This document shows positions 19,936-29,844 of a stretch of 64,000 nt of DNA, piece after piece. The translations under genes and the position numbers were made by a program. Within the stretch, counting starts at the first letter, position 1. The number at the start of each line of letters is the position of its first letter. The notes beneath the pieces are model-generated. The model searched no databases. It worked only from the letters and a program-made list of their open reading frames with translations, and had not been told where the DNA came from. The stretch is from Vibrio genomosp. F10 str. ZF-129 (GTDB taxonomy: Bacteria > Pseudomonadota > Gammaproteobacteria > Enterobacterales > Vibrionaceae): positions 30,772 to 94,771 of the forward strand of contig NZ_AJYQ02000103.1 in the NCBI RefSeq assembly GCF_000287055.2. Reading direction: 5' to 3'.

Positions 19936-21099
19936 ATGTCTGTAATCAAGATGACTGACCTGGAACTTGCAGGTAAACGCATTTTCATCCGTGCTGACCT
20001 TAACGTGCCAGTAAAAGACGGTAAAGTAACTTCAGATGCACGTATTCTTGCATCGCTACCAACTATCAAACTGTGCTTAGAAGCTGGCGCAAAAGTTATG
20101 GTTACTTCTCACCTTGGTCGTCCTACTGAAGGCGAATACAACGAAGAGTTCTCTCTAGCTCCTGTTGTTAACTACCTAAACGACGCACTAGATTGCGACG
20201 TTAAACTCGCTAAAGATTACCTAGATGGCCTAGAGCTAAACGCGGGTGAACTGGTTGTTCTTGAAAATGTTCGTTTTAACAAAGGCGAAAAGAAGAACGA
20301 AGAAGCACTTTCTAAGCAGTACGCAGCACTGTGTGACATCTTCGTAATGGATGCATTCGGTACGGCTCACCGTGCACAAGCTTCTACTCACGGTGTTGGT
20401 ACTTATGCACCTGTCGCGTGTGCGGGTCCTCTTCTTGCTGCTGAGCTAGAAGCACTTGGTAAAGCAATGGACAACCCAGCTCGTCCATTAGTGGCTATTG
20501 TTGGTGGTTCTAAAGTATCAACTAAGCTAACGGTTCTTGAGTCTCTTTCTAAAATCGCTGACCAACTGGTTGTTGGCGGTGGTATCGCGAACACTTTCAT
20601 CGCTGCTGAAGGCCACAACGTAGGTAAGTCTCTATACGAAGCAGACCTGGTTGAAACGGCTCAAAAGCTCATGAAAGAGTGTGCTATCCCTGTAGCGACT
20701 GACGTTGCATGTGCAAAAGCATTTGATGAAAATGCTGAAGCTGAAATCAAGCACGTTTCTGAAGTTCAAGACGACGACATGATCTTCGACCTTGGCCCTG
20801 ATTCAACAGCGGCTCTAGCTGAAATCATCGGCAATGCTAAAACGATTCTTTGGAATGGCCCAGTTGGCGTATTTGAATTCAAAAACTTTGAAGCAGGTAC
20901 TGCTGGTATTTCTAAAGCAATCGCTGACTCTGCAGGTTTCTCTGTAGCCGGTGGTGGCGATACGCTAGCGGCTATCGACAAGTTCGGTATTAAAGCTGAC
21001 GTTTCTTACATTTCTACTGGCGGTGGCGCTTTCCTTGAGTTTGTTGAAGGTAAAGTACTTCCAGCTGTAGCAATGCTTGAAGAGCGTGCTAAGAAGTAA
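19936..21099 (+). CDS. pgk: Phosphoglycerate kinase
   Basis: Pgk catalyses 1,3-bisphosphoglycerate + ADP to 3-phosphoglycerate + ATP in glycolysis, and the reverse in gluconeogenesis. The 387-residue protein has the N-terminal [11 protein letters not shown] signature, the SHLGRP substrate-binding motif, the [11 protein letters not shown] nucleotide-binding region and the C-terminal [10 protein letters not shown]. Codon use is strongly biased, as expected for a highly expressed gene. A terminator at 21106-21135 follows. Confidence 0.98.
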   Translation: MSVIKMTDLELAGKRIFIRADLNVPVKDGKVTSDARILASLPTIKLCLEAGAKVMVTSHLGRPTEGEYNEEFSLAPVVNYLNDALDCDVKLAKDYLDGLELNAGELVVLENVRFNKGEKKNEEALSKQYAALCDIFVMDAFGTAHRAQASTHGVGTYAPVACAGPLLAAELEALGKAMDNPARPLVAIVGGSKVSTKLTVLESLSKIADQLVVGGGIANTFIAAEGHNVGKSLYEADLVETAQKLMKECAIPVATDVACAKAFDENAEAEIKHVSEVQDDDMIFDLGPDSTAALAEIIGNAKTILWNGPVGVFEFKNFEAGTAGISKAIADSAGFSVAGGGDTLAAIDKFGIKADVSYISTGGGAFLEFVEGKVLPAVAMLEERAKK

Positions 21100-21105
21100 T
21101 TGATG

Positions 21106-21135
21106 AAAGCGGGAATAAAAATTTCCGCTTTTTTT
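21106..21135 (+). terminator. Intrinsic terminator of pgk
   Basis: AAAGCGGGAA (21106-21115) pairs with 21122-21131 (one G-U pair) around a 6-base loop, followed by T residues to 21135. Confidence 0.88.
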
Positions 21136-21147
21136 ATGTTTGTTTGA

Positions 21148-21178
21148 TACAATGCGCGCGTTGTGAGCAAACGTTTGC
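21148..21178 (+). promoter_or_regulatory. fbaA promoter region with LacI/PurR-type operator
   Basis: GCAAACGTTTGC at 21167-21178 is a perfect 12-base palindrome with the central CG typical of LacI-family operators and matches the PurR core. A possible -10 box TACAAT lies at 21148-21153, so the operator would cover the transcription start of fbaA. No convincing -35 box is seen. Which regulator binds is unknown. Confidence 0.5.
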
Positions 21179-21236
21179 AAGTTTTTAAACTTTAGTTTTT
21201 TAATCTTAAAACGATAGAATAAATAGGACTTTTTCC

Positions 21237-22313
21237 ATGTCTAAGATCTTCGATTTTGTAAAACCTGGTGTAATTTCTGGCGATGACGTACAGAAAGTAT
21301 TTGAAGTAGCAAAAGAAAACAAATTTGCTCTTCCTGCAGTAAACGTAGTCAATACTGATTCAATCAACGGTGTTCTAGAAGCAGCTGCTAAAGTTAAAGC
21401 TCCTGTTGTTGTTCAGTTCTCTAACGGCGGTGCTGGTTTCTTCGCTGGTAAAGGCGTGAAACTTGAAGGTCAAGGTGCACAAATCCTTGGTGCTGTAGCG
21501 GGTGCAAAATACGTACACGCTGTTGCTGCTTCTTACGGCGTTCCAGTTATCCTGCATACTGACCACGCGGCTAAGAAACTTCTTCCATGGATCGACGGTC
21601 TACTAGACGCTGGTGAAGAGTTCTTCGCACAAACGGGTAAGCCTCTATTCTCTTCTCACATGATTGACCTTTCTGAAGAGTCTCTAGAAGAGAACATCGA
21701 AACTTGTGCTAAATACCTAGCGCGCATGGCTAAAATGGACATGACGCTTGAGATTGAACTAGGTTGTACTGGTGGCGAAGAAGACGGCGTTGATAACACT
21801 GATATGGATGCATCTGAGCTATACACTTCTCCTGAAGATGTTGCATACGCTTACGAGATCCTAAACGCAGTTAGCCCACGTTTCACTATCGCTGCTTCTT
21901 TCGGCAACGTACACGGTGTTTACCAAGCAGGTAACGTAGTGCTTACTCCAACTATCCTACGTGACTCTCAAGCATATTGTGCAGAGAAGTTCGGTATCGC
22001 ACCTAACGCTCTAAACTTCGTATTCCACGGTGGTTCTGGTTCTTCTGAAGCTGAAATCCAAGAGTCTATCGGCTACGGTGTTATCAAAATGAACATCGAC
22101 ACTGATACACAGTGGGCAACGTGGGACGGTATCCGTACTTACTCAGCTGAAAACTTTGATTTCCTTCAAGGTCAAATCGGTAACCCAACTGGTGAAGCTG
22201 CGCCAAACAAGAAGTACTACGATCCACGCGTATGGCTACGTGCTGGTCAAGCTTCAATGGTTACTCGTTTAGAAAAAGCATTTTCTGACCTAAACGCAAT
22301 CGACGTACTATAA
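21237..22313 (+). CDS. fbaA: Fructose-bisphosphate aldolase, class II
   Basis: This zinc enzyme splits fructose 1,6-bisphosphate into two triose phosphates. The 358 residues contain the HTDHAAK motif with catalytic Asp109 and zinc ligand His110, the ELGCTGGEEDG loop that marks the class IIA type, and the C-terminal region with GGSGSSEAEI. Codon bias is strong. It is separated from pgk by a terminator and seems to have its own promoter with a palindromic operator. Confidence 0.98.
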   Translation: MSKIFDFVKPGVISGDDVQKVFEVAKENKFALPAVNVVNTDSINGVLEAAAKVKAPVVVQFSNGGAGFFAGKGVKLEGQGAQILGAVAGAKYVHAVAASYGVPVILHTDHAAKKLLPWIDGLLDAGEEFFAQTGKPLFSSHMIDLSEESLEENIETCAKYLARMAKMDMTLEIELGCTGGEEDGVDNTDMDASELYTSPEDVAYAYEILNAVSPRFTIAASFGNVHGVYQAGNVVLTPTILRDSQAYCAEKFGIAPNALNFVFHGGSGSSEAEIQESIGYGVIKMNIDTDTQWATWDGIRTYSAENFDFLQGQIGNPTGEAAPNKKYYDPRVWLRAGQASMVTRLEKAFSDLNAIDVL

Positions 22314-22335
22314 TTTAGTCTTCGATAACCGTTTC

Positions 22336-22362
22336 AAAAACCCGCCTATGGCGGGTTTTTTT
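22336..22362 (+). terminator. Intrinsic terminator of fbaA
   Basis: AAAAACCCGCC (22336-22346) pairs with GGCGGGTTTTT (22350-22360) around a TAT loop, ending in seven T. Confidence 0.93.
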
Positions 22363-22421
22363 ATGCCTAAAATTCATTTCTAAGACGTGATTAAACCTAG
22401 CGAAAAGTGACGAACTTGCGT

Positions 22422-22436
22422 AATCTGTAACAGATT
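22422..22436. promoter_or_regulatory. Inverted repeat upstream of mscS
   Basis: AATCTGT-A-ACAGATT is a perfect 7+1+7 inverted repeat in the 288-base fbaA-mscS gap. It could be an operator or a small RNA hairpin; no known regulator's consensus is recognised. Confidence 0.35.
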
Positions 22437-22601
22437 GTTATCAAAAGTGGTCTAGCAACGTAAGTTAACCAAACTCTTACTTTGCAATGCGCCATAAATA
22501 AGATATTGTGCCAAAAATTCGACGGCATTTGTAACGGTTTGTTTCTAAGGCTGCGGGTGTTAAATGTGTTTGGTTTAGATGTATTTTAAGAGGACTAAGA
22601 T

Positions 22602-23465
22602 ATGGCAGAGGGCTCACTGGAGATTGAAACTCCTTTGGTTGATGGGTTAACACATGCGGAAACGTGGTTAACGAATAATTCCGATTTATTTGTTCAGTAT
22701 GGTGTGAACATTATTTCCGCAGTACTTATTCTGTTTATCGGTAATATGATCGTTAAAGCAGTGGCGAATAGCGTTGCGAAGGTTTTAAAGAAAAAGGATA
22801 TGGACAAGGCCGTTATTGAATTTATTCATGGTCTAGTTCGTTACCTGTTGTTTGTGATTGTTCTTATTGCAGCATTGGGCAGGTTGGGTGTTCAAACCGC
22901 TTCTGTTGTTGCTGTTATTGGTGCTGCGGGTCTAGCTGTGGGTCTTGCTCTGCAAGGTTCGCTTTCAAACTTTGCTGCAGGTGTACTGATTGTTGCATTC
23001 CGTCCGTTTAAGTCTGGCGACTACGTGGAGATTGGTGGGGTTGCTGGTTCAGTTGAATCTATTCAGATCTTCCAAACGGTATTAACAACGCCAGATAACA
23101 AAATGGTTGTTGTGCCAAATGGCGGTGTTATTGGTAGCCCAATCACTAACTATTCTCGTCATGATACTCGCCGTGTCGATCACGTGATTGGTGTGTCATA
23201 CAGTGCCGATCTAAAGAAAACGGAACAAGTTATTCGCGAAACACTTGAAGCTGACCCTCGTTTAATTAAAGAGAAAGGTATTCAAATTGGTGTGAGCGCA
23301 CTTGCTGATTCATCGGTTAATTTTGTCGTGCGACCTTGGTGTAAAACCGCCGATTATTGGGATGTTTACTTTGATACGCTTCAAGCGATAAAAATTGCTT
23401 TGGATGAAAATGATATCGAAATCCCATTCCCTCAAATGGACGTACACCTTAATAAAGTCGATTAA
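22602..23465 (+). CDS. mscS: Small-conductance mechanosensitive channel MscS
   Basis: MscS opens under membrane tension and releases solutes during hypo-osmotic shock. At 287 residues it is the short E. coli type: an extracytoplasmic N-terminus, three membrane helices (about 30-57, 68-90, 96-128), the Gly/Ala-rich pore helix (GAAGLAVGLALQGSL) and the cytoplasmic vestibule domain with PNG near residue 170. It follows fbaA as in E. coli. Confidence 0.95.
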   Translation: MAEGSLEIETPLVDGLTHAETWLTNNSDLFVQYGVNIISAVLILFIGNMIVKAVANSVAKVLKKKDMDKAVIEFIHGLVRYLLFVIVLIAALGRLGVQTASVVAVIGAAGLAVGLALQGSLSNFAAGVLIVAFRPFKSGDYVEIGGVAGSVESIQIFQTVLTTPDNKMVVVPNGGVIGSPITNYSRHDTRRVDHVIGVSYSADLKKTEQVIRETLEADPRLIKEKGIQIGVSALADSSVNFVVRPWCKTADYWDVYFDTLQAIKIALDENDIEIPFPQMDVHLNKVD

Positions 23466-23513
23466 TAAAAAGACATTTTTAGGTTGGGCCGAATAGCAAC
23501 GGTCTGCCATAGC

Positions 23514-23574
23514 AAAAGCGAGTTCATCCAGCCCAGTATGTGAGATATATGGGTTGTATGAGACTCGCTTTTTT
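23514..23574 (+). terminator. Long imperfect hairpin after mscS
   Basis: AAAAGCGAGT (23514-23523) pairs with ACTCGCTTTT (23563-23572). Inner segments (TTCATCCAGCCC and GGGTTGTATGA) extend the stem with mismatches, and a T-run follows. It fits a large intrinsic terminator for mscS or the 3' half of a small RNA. Confidence 0.65.
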
Positions 23575-23747
23575 ATTGTTGCTCGCTATAAGCTTCCAGA
23601 CGTTAATATGATGAAATACAGGGCTGAGTGAATCTCAATGACAATAAGATAAGTCTAGGTAAAAGTTATGTCAGGTTATTGGTGAAATGGTAGCCAATGG
23701 TAAGGGATGGCCTATTATATAAGTGATAAAACTATAAGGTATTAAAG

Positions 23748-24446
23748 ATGAAGATGTTACCTATTTTGACCTTAGTAACCAGTGGTTTGATGAGCTTAAC
23801 TGCATTTGCTACTGCCCCTAATTTTCCTCATTTAGTGACGACGGGTTACGGGGAAGTTCAGGCAACCCCAGACATGGCAGAGTTTACGGTGAGAGTGGTT
23901 GAAACGACCATGACCGCAGAGCAAGCCAAACAATCAGTTGATACGGTGGTCGATGACTTTATTGCTCAGCTTAGCCAACATGGCGTGACAAGCGAAAGCA
24001 TCAATAGCTCAAATTTGTATCTGACCCCTCAATATCATTACCCTAAAAAAGGCAAACCAGAGCTGGTGGGGTACCGTGCATCTCGTACTGTGACGGTAAA
24101 AGTGGATGATTTGACCAAGCTTAATCAATACCTGGATGTCGCCTTAAATGAAGGCATAAATCAGGTTGATGCTATTCGTCTAAAAGTTCGTGATGAAAGC
24201 AGATATCAACAACAAGCGCGACTTGCTGCAATAAAAGACGCCAATGCCAAAGCAAAGTCTTTAGCGCAAGGTTTTGAACAAGAGATAGGTGGCGTATGGC
24301 GCATAGACTACAACATGCCAAGTACTCAGCCTGTTCTTATGCGTTCAATGTCAATGGATGCAAAAGCGGAAAGTAACAGTTATCAAGACTCTACTCTAGT
24401 GATTCGAGATAGAGTGGATGTGATTTACAAGCTTGAGAATGAGTGA
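23748..24446 (+). CDS. yggE: SIMPL-domain periplasmic protein, YggE-like
   Basis: The 232-residue product has a cleavable signal peptide (about residues 1-22, ending TAFATA) followed by one SIMPL/DUF541 domain, including the GYGEVQATPDMAEFTV start and the AKAKSLA helix. YggE of E. coli has been linked to oxidative-stress tolerance; the molecular activity is unknown. The order fbaA-mscS-yggE matches E. coli, except that argO, which lies between mscS and yggE there, is missing. A bidirectional terminator separates it from pyk. Confidence 0.85.
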   Translation: MKMLPILTLVTSGLMSLTAFATAPNFPHLVTTGYGEVQATPDMAEFTVRVVETTMTAEQAKQSVDTVVDDFIAQLSQHGVTSESINSSNLYLTPQYHYPKKGKPELVGYRASRTVTVKVDDLTKLNQYLDVALNEGINQVDAIRLKVRDESRYQQQARLAAIKDANAKAKSLAQGFEQEIGGVWRIDYNMPSTQPVLMRSMSMDAKAESNSYQDSTLVIRDRVDVIYKLENE

Positions 24447-24511
24447 GTGGCTCAGTAACCACCAGCCTTGAAGAGGCGTGTTAAGGCTTTAAATCTAAGA
24501 ATGATAGAAAT

Positions 24512-24539
24512 AAAAAAGAGAGCCGAAGCTCTCTTTTTT
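24512..24539. terminator. Bidirectional terminator between yggE and pyk
   Basis: AAAAAAGAGAGC (24512-24523) pairs exactly with GCTCTCTTTTTT (24528-24539) around a CGAA tetraloop; it serves both convergent genes. Confidence 0.93.
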
Positions 24540-24561
24540 AACATCAGAATCTAGTCAGTTC

Positions 24562-25974
24562 TTAAAGAACGTGAACAGAAGCTGTGTTAGTTGTACCTGA
24601 AGCAACCAGTGCGCCAGAAACCATTAGTACGATGTCGCCTTTCTTACCAAGACCAGACTCTAGAGCAATAGTCTTACCGTTGATGTAGAAAGCGTCTGTG
24701 CTTTCGATTGAATCAACAAGAACTGGCTTAACACCTTTGGTCAGTACTAGCTGCGCTGCTGTTTTCTTGTTGGTAGTAAGAGCAAGAATGTTTGCTGTTG
24801 GGAAGTACTTACGTACTGAACGTGCAGACTTACCGCCTTCAGTTGCAACAACGATTAGAGGAGCAGCTAGCTTCTCTGCTGTGTCTACCGCACCTTTACA
24901 TACTGCTTCAGTGATACGTAGACGTGGGCTGTCTAAACGAGAACCTAGCTCAGCTTTAAGAGCGCTGTCAGTACGGTTAGCGATTTGAGCCATGATAGTT
25001 ACGGCTTCAACAGGGTACTTACCTTTGGCTGTTTCGCCAGAAAGCATGACAGCATCAGTACCATCCATGATAGCGTTCGCAACGTCACCCGCTTCAGCAC
25101 GAGTTGGACGTGGGTTGCTGATCATTGAATCAAGCATTTGAGTTGCAGTGATAACCATCTTACGTGCGCGGTTACACTTCTCGATCATCATTTTTTGAGC
25201 GAAGATTACTTCTTCAGCTGGGATTTCAACACCTAGATCGCCACGAGCAACCATGATGCCGTCAGAAGCTTCAAGAATTGAATCGAAGTTATCAACACCT
25301 TCTTGGTTCTCAATTTTTGAGATGATGTGGATGCTTTCGCCGCCATTAGCGTTTAGAAGAGCACGGATTTCTTTAACATCTTCTTCTTTACGGATGAAAG
25401 AAGCAGCAACGAAATCAACGCCTTGCTCACAACCAAATTTAAGGTCAGCTTTGTCTTTTTCAGAAAGAGCTGGAAGTTGAACAGAAACGCCAGGAAGGTT
25501 AACACCTTTGTTTTCACCTAGAGCACCGTTGTTAAGAACTTTACACTTAACTTCAGTTTCAGACGTTGAGATCACTTCCATTTCGATAAGGCCGTCATCG
25601 ACTAGAATAGTGTTACCAGCGGTTAGGTCTTTAGCAAAACCTAGGTAAGTAACAGCAACGATATCTTTATTACCTACAACTGAAGCGTCAGTTGTGAAAG
25701 TGAACTCTTGACCAGCTACTAGGTCAACGTCATTGCCGCCGTCTAGTTTGATCGTGCGGATTTCAGGACCTTTAGTGTCAAGAAGGATAGCAAGTTGCTC
25801 GCCTTTTGCTTCCATTACAGTGCGGAAGTTCGCAATACGAGTGCCGTGCTCTGCAAAGTCACCGTGTGAGAAGTTCAGGCGCATTACGTTCATGCCTGCA
25901 TTCACTAGCTCAGTTAGTTTCTCAACAGATTCAGTTTTTGGGCCGATCGTACATACGATTTTGGTCTTTTTCAT
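24562..25974 (-). CDS. pykF: Pyruvate kinase, type I
   Basis: The enzyme transfers phosphate from phosphoenolpyruvate to ADP. The 470-residue protein starts with [15 protein letters not shown] and carries the catalytic-lysine region [10 protein letters not shown], the Mg-binding [10 protein letters not shown] and ATQMLDSM, and the C-terminal allosteric domain. Length and sequence fit the fructose-1,6-bisphosphate-activated PykF type rather than PykA. GGAGAG precedes the start. Codon bias is strong. Confidence 0.95.
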   Translation of the reverse strand: MKKTKIVCTIGPKTESVEKLTELVNAGMNVMRLNFSHGDFAEHGTRIANFRTVMEAKGEQLAILLDTKGPEIRTIKLDGGNDVDLVAGQEFTFTTDASVVGNKDIVAVTYLGFAKDLTAGNTILVDDGLIEMEVISTSETEVKCKVLNNGALGENKGVNLPGVSVQLPALSEKDKADLKFGCEQGVDFVAASFIRKEEDVKEIRALLNANGGESIHIISKIENQEGVDNFDSILEASDGIMVARGDLGVEIPAEEVIFAQKMMIEKCNRARKMVITATQMLDSMISNPRPTRAEAGDVANAIMDGTDAVMLSGETAKGKYPVEAVTIMAQIANRTDSALKAELGSRLDSPRLRITEAVCKGAVDTAEKLAAPLIVVATEGGKSARSVRKYFPTANILALTTNKKTAAQLVLTKGVKPVLVDSIESTDAFYINGKTIALESGLGKKGDIVLMVSGALVASGTTNTASVHVL

Positions 25975-26396
25975 GGAAGATACTCTCCGGTAAGTAATAT
26001 TTAAATTTGAAATTGGTTTGTCATTTTAATGTAGAACCTGCGTTTAGCATTTCTTATTAGCCAAAACTCATTGGTTTTTAAATAACTACATCAGTCTTGT
26101 AAGTCTTTCACTTGTTTTAGTCATTTTATGACCAAGTAAAAGCGCAAATATTGGGTTTTTATAGGACTCACCCCACTTGCTTGGGTAAGTTTGCAAACAA
26201 ATAACGACTAATTCTGTAATTTATTTTCTTTTCGGGCGCAATTCTACCACCGAATCATTCCAATATCACGGTATAGAGTTGTCTTAGGACAAGGTTTTGG
26301 TATGAAATATTTATTTTTTAGATCGAAATAAATGGACGATTATCTTTCGTTTTGACTATAATTGGTTTCAGTTCGAAACTTTAAGTGGACTTTTTG
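25975..26396. promoter_or_regulatory. Divergent pyk-DeoR regulatory region
   Basis: This 420-base gap has no gene. On the right, a perfect TATAAT lies at 26357-26362 with a weak -35 upstream. The inverted repeat GTTTC-AGTTC-GAAAC (26365-26379) sits just after it, and related TTTCG/CGAAA motifs occur near 26322 and 26345. These resemble operators of DeoR-family repressors, so autoregulation is plausible. I could not assign the pyk promoter. Confidence 0.45.
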
Positions 26397-27158
26397 ATGT
26401 CGAAACGAAATACACAGCTTAGAAGGCACGCCATTTCAAACCTAATTATGGAGTTGGGAGAAGTCAGCGTAGAGGAATTATCCTGTAAGTTTACAACATC
26501 TGAAGTCACGATTAGAAAGGATCTGGCTGAACTTGAGAAAAATGGCCAGCTATTAAGACGCTATGGTGGTGCAATTGCACTACCCAAAGAAGTCGTCAAT
26601 GAAGAGCTTGGCCCTAAAGTTTCGCCTCGAAAGATCAAACTTGCAACTGCCGCCGCGAATCTTATTCGAGATCATAATCGCATTGTGATTGACAGTGGCA
26701 GCACCACTGCTGCTCTTATACAGCAGTTGAATCATAAAAACGGATTAGTGGTGATGACCAACTCTTTAAATGTGGCGAATGCGCTGAATGATCTTGAAAG
26801 TGAGCCAACCTTATTAATGACCGGTGGCACTTGGGATACTCACTCAGAGTCCTTTCAAGGACAAGTTGCAGAGTCTGTGTTGCGCTCTTACGATTTTGAT
26901 CAGCTATTTATTGGCGCCGATGGGATCGATCTTAGCCGAGGAACGACTACATTTAATGAGTTAGTCGGGTTAAGCAAGGTCATGGCTGAGGTGTCACGGG
27001 AAGTTGTGGTGATGGTTGAGTCTGAAAAACTGGGCCGAAAAATCCCCAATTTAGAATTGGGTTGGGAAAGTATCGATGTATTGGTGACCGATAGCGATCT
27101 TTCACCAGAACATTGTGCTGAGATTGAATTCAATAATGTGCGAGTCATTCTCGCTTAA
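26397..27158 (+). CDS. DeoR/GlpR-family transcriptional regulator
   Basis: The ATG at 26397, with AGTGGA upstream, gives 253 residues; an in-frame GTG 12 bases earlier is less likely. Residues about 5-58 form the DeoR winged helix-turn-helix (VSVEELSCKFTTSEVTIRKD), and the rest is the DeoR sensor domain with the sugar-phosphate-binding pattern DSGSTT and FIGADGID. The gene sits directly before glmS, so an amino-sugar phosphate such as glucosamine-6-phosphate is a reasonable effector. This is inference from position. Confidence 0.88.
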   Translation: MSKRNTQLRRHAISNLIMELGEVSVEELSCKFTTSEVTIRKDLAELEKNGQLLRRYGGAIALPKEVVNEELGPKVSPRKIKLATAAANLIRDHNRIVIDSGSTTAALIQQLNHKNGLVVMTNSLNVANALNDLESEPTLLMTGGTWDTHSESFQGQVAESVLRSYDFDQLFIGADGIDLSRGTTTFNELVGLSKVMAEVSREVVVMVESEKLGRKIPNLELGWESIDVLVTDSDLSPEHCAEIEFNNVRVILA

Positions 27159-27262
27159 AAATCTCACTTAAAAAGAATGTTAGAAAAGACAACGTCCCTA
27201 TTTTATGGCTTTCGCTTGCCGCCTTGGGGATGAACACAATAAAAATATAATGGAGTAATACT

Positions 27263-29095
27263 ATGTGTGGAATTGTAGGTGCCGTTGCGCAGCGTGATGT
27301 GGCCGAGATTTTAGTAGAGGGCCTTCGCCGTTTAGAATACCGAGGTTATGATTCAGCAGGTGTTGCTGTGGTTGATAGCGAATCTAACCTAACTCGTGTA
27401 CGCCGCCTAGGTAAAGTACAAGAGTTAGCAGACGCAGTAGACGAGCAACATGTCATTGGTGGTACTGGTATTGCACATACTCGCTGGGCGACACACGGTG
27501 AGCCATCTGAAGCGAATGCACACCCTCACATGTCTGGTGATATTGCCGTTGTACACAATGGCATTATCGAAAACCACGAAGCACTGCGCGTTCTCTTGCA
27601 AGAGCGTGGCTACGTGTTTACTTCACAAACGGATACTGAAGTTATTGCTCACCTAGTTGAGTGGGAATTGCGCACATCAGACTCTTTGGTTGAAGCTCTC
27701 CAAAAAACAGCAAAACAATTAGACGGTGCATACGGCACGGTAGCTGTTGATCGTAAAGATCCTAGCCGTATTGTTGTGGCGCGTTCTGGTAGCCCGATTG
27801 TTATCGGTTTCGGTGTTGGTGAGAACTTCCTAGCATCTGATCAATTGGCACTACTAAGTGTAACCCGTCGCTTCATGTACCTTGAAGAAGGGGATGTTGC
27901 TGAGGTGACTCGTCGTGATGTCTCGGTATTTGATGTAGCAGGTGAGCGTGTGGAACGTGACATCGTTGAGTCAAATGCAGAACACGATGCGGGTGACAAA
28001 GGTCAATACCGTCACTTCATGCAGAAAGAAATCTTTGAGCAGCCAACAGCGCTAATCAACACGATGGAAGGTCGCATCTCTGAAACGTCTGTTATCACTA
28101 ATGCAATTGGTGTTAAGGCAGAAGAGATCCTAAGCAAGGTTGAACACGTGCAGATCATCGCATGTGGTACGTCTTACAACTCAGGTATGGCGGCTCGCTA
28201 CTGGTTTGAGTCTCTAGCTGGCGTAAGCTGTGACGTAGAGATCGCTTCTGAGTTCCGTTACCGTGACTTCGTTGTTCGCCCGAACAGCCTATTGGTAACT
28301 CTGTCTCAATCTGGTGAAACGGCTGATACACTGGCTGCACTTCGTCTTGCAAAAGAGAAAGGTTACATGTCAGCAATGACTATCTGTAACGTAGCGGGTT
28401 CTTCTTTGGTTCGAGAATCTGATTTTGCCTTCATGACTCGCGCAGGAACAGAGATCGGTGTTGCTTCTACTAAAGCTTTCACTACCCAACTAGCAGCGAT
28501 GCTGATGATGGTAACGTCAATTGGTCGTCTACAAGGTCGCATCAATCAAGAGAAAGAAGCTGAGATCGTTCAAGCACTGCACCAACTTCCAGCTGATATC
28601 GAGAAAGCACTCACATTTGATAAAGAGATCGAAGCGTTGGCTCCGGATTTTGCTGATAAACAACACACATTATTCTTGGGGCGCGGTGAGTTCTATCCTA
28701 TTGCTATGGAAGCCTCATTGAAGCTGAAAGAAATATCTTACATCCATGCTGAAGCCTATGCCGCTGGTGAACTTAAACATGGGCCTCTTGCGTTGATTGA
28801 TGCGGATATGCCCGTCGTTGTTGTTGCACCAAATAATGATTTACTGGAAAAGTTAAAATCGAATGTCGAAGAAGTAAGGGCTCGTGGCGGTTTGTTGTAT
28901 GTGTTTGCTGATGAAAAGGCAGGGTTTGAAAGCGATGAGAACATGAAAATCATCAAAATGCCTCATGTGAGTGATATTACAGCCCCTATTTTTTACACGG
29001 TTCCAATGCAGTTACTGTCTTACCATGTCGCGCTGATCAAAGGTACGGATGTCGACCAACCTAGAAATCTAGCTAAAGCTGTGACGGTGGAATAA
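27263..29095 (+). CDS. glmS: Glutamine-fructose-6-phosphate aminotransferase (isomerizing)
   Basis: GlmS makes glucosamine 6-phosphate from fructose 6-phosphate and glutamine, the entry step to peptidoglycan and LPS amino sugars. At 610 residues it is full length: class II glutaminase with nucleophile Cys2 (MCGIVGAV), then two SIS isomerase domains ([16 protein letters not shown]) and the C-terminal [11 protein letters not shown]. It follows the DeoR-type regulator by about 100 bases. glmU is not in the window. Confidence 0.97.
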   Translation: MCGIVGAVAQRDVAEILVEGLRRLEYRGYDSAGVAVVDSESNLTRVRRLGKVQELADAVDEQHVIGGTGIAHTRWATHGEPSEANAHPHMSGDIAVVHNGIIENHEALRVLLQERGYVFTSQTDTEVIAHLVEWELRTSDSLVEALQKTAKQLDGAYGTVAVDRKDPSRIVVARSGSPIVIGFGVGENFLASDQLALLSVTRRFMYLEEGDVAEVTRRDVSVFDVAGERVERDIVESNAEHDAGDKGQYRHFMQKEIFEQPTALINTMEGRISETSVITNAIGVKAEEILSKVEHVQIIACGTSYNSGMAARYWFESLAGVSCDVEIASEFRYRDFVVRPNSLLVTLSQSGETADTLAALRLAKEKGYMSAMTICNVAGSSLVRESDFAFMTRAGTEIGVASTKAFTTQLAAMLMMVTSIGRLQGRINQEKEAEIVQALHQLPADIEKALTFDKEIEALAPDFADKQHTLFLGRGEFYPIAMEASLKLKEISYIHAEAYAAGELKHGPLALIDADMPVVVVAPNNDLLEKLKSNVEEVRARGGLLYVFADEKAGFESDENMKIIKMPHVSDITAPIFYTVPMQLLSYHVALIKGTDVDQPRNLAKAVTVE

Positions 29096-29131
29096 ATGGT
29101 CAGAGAGCTAAACGACAATTAGTTATATTTG

Positions 29132-29164
29132 AAGCCAAGGTCATCGCCTTGGCTTTATATTTTC
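29132..29164 (+). terminator. Intrinsic terminator of glmS
   Basis: AAGCCAAGG (29132-29140) pairs with CCTTGGCTT (29147-29155), followed by the T-rich TATATTTTC. Confidence 0.85.
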
Positions 29165-29265
29165 TTTATTGAGGTGCCGTTAATTGCACATGCGCATTCT
29201 TTTTTACCAAATCCGCTTGCTCATGCGGTTTCTAGCATTGACTGGCGAATAAAAGGGAATAAAGG

Positions 29266-29796
29266 CTAGAATGGACTGTCTTTGCCGAGTTCATTGCAGA
29301 TATCGACAATAGCCAGTGATAGGCTTGATTTAATAATTTGCTGCTGCCGCTGTAATTGAAGGTGATAGAACTCAATATTAACATCGTCATCAGGCTCAGT
29401 GACTTCAAGTTGAACCATGCCCATTTTTTTGACTAGGTTGAGTTCTTTTATTGGTAGAAGAATATTAGGATCAGTGAACTGATAATCCGCCGCATCGTTA
29501 TTCAGTTTATTTTTGAGCTTAATAATATCCTCGATGTCGTGATATACCTCATCGGGAAGGACACCCAAGCCAAACAGCAACTTTAAACGAACAGAAAGAT
29601 CACCCAATGGGCCAGTATCTTGCAACAGTGGCCCGACGACCGACTGCACGGCAAAATTGTCTTTACGAAATATTCGCTGAACTAAAGCATCGATGGAATC
29701 GCTGAAAACGTCGACGGTCGCAATAAAAAAACCCCGCACAGAAGGTGCGTTATTTAGCTGTTCGATGATCTCAGTTTCGTTGATATTAATGGGCAT
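29266..29796 (-). CDS. mtlR: Mannitol operon repressor MtlR
   Basis: MtlR represses the mannitol operon in enterobacteria and vibrios; it is a small all-helical protein without a classical helix-turn-helix. The 176-residue product is mainly helical and acidic and fits the family in length. It is the third gene of the operon mtlA-mtlD-mtlR. A small hairpin in the 48-base mtlD-mtlR gap probably lowers its expression. Confidence 0.92.
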   Translation of the reverse strand: MPININETEIIEQLNNAPSVRGFFIATVDVFSDSIDALVQRIFRKDNFAVQSVVGPLLQDTGPLGDLSVRLKLLFGLGVLPDEVYHDIEDIIKLKNKLNNDAADYQFTDPNILLPIKELNLVKKMGMVQLEVTEPDDDVNIEFYHLQLQRQQQIIKSSLSLAIVDICNELGKDSPF

Positions 29797-29821
29797 ACAC
29801 TTCTTTTAAAATTACGATAAA

Positions 29822-29838
29822 AGGGGCATTAAGCCCCT
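29822..29838 (-). terminator. Small hairpin between mtlD and mtlR
   Basis: AGGGGC (29822-29827) pairs with GCCCCT (29833-29838) around ATTAA. Read on the minus strand it is followed by TTTTATC, so it can act as a partial terminator inside the operon. Confidence 0.6.
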
Positions 29839-29844
29839 ATTTGT

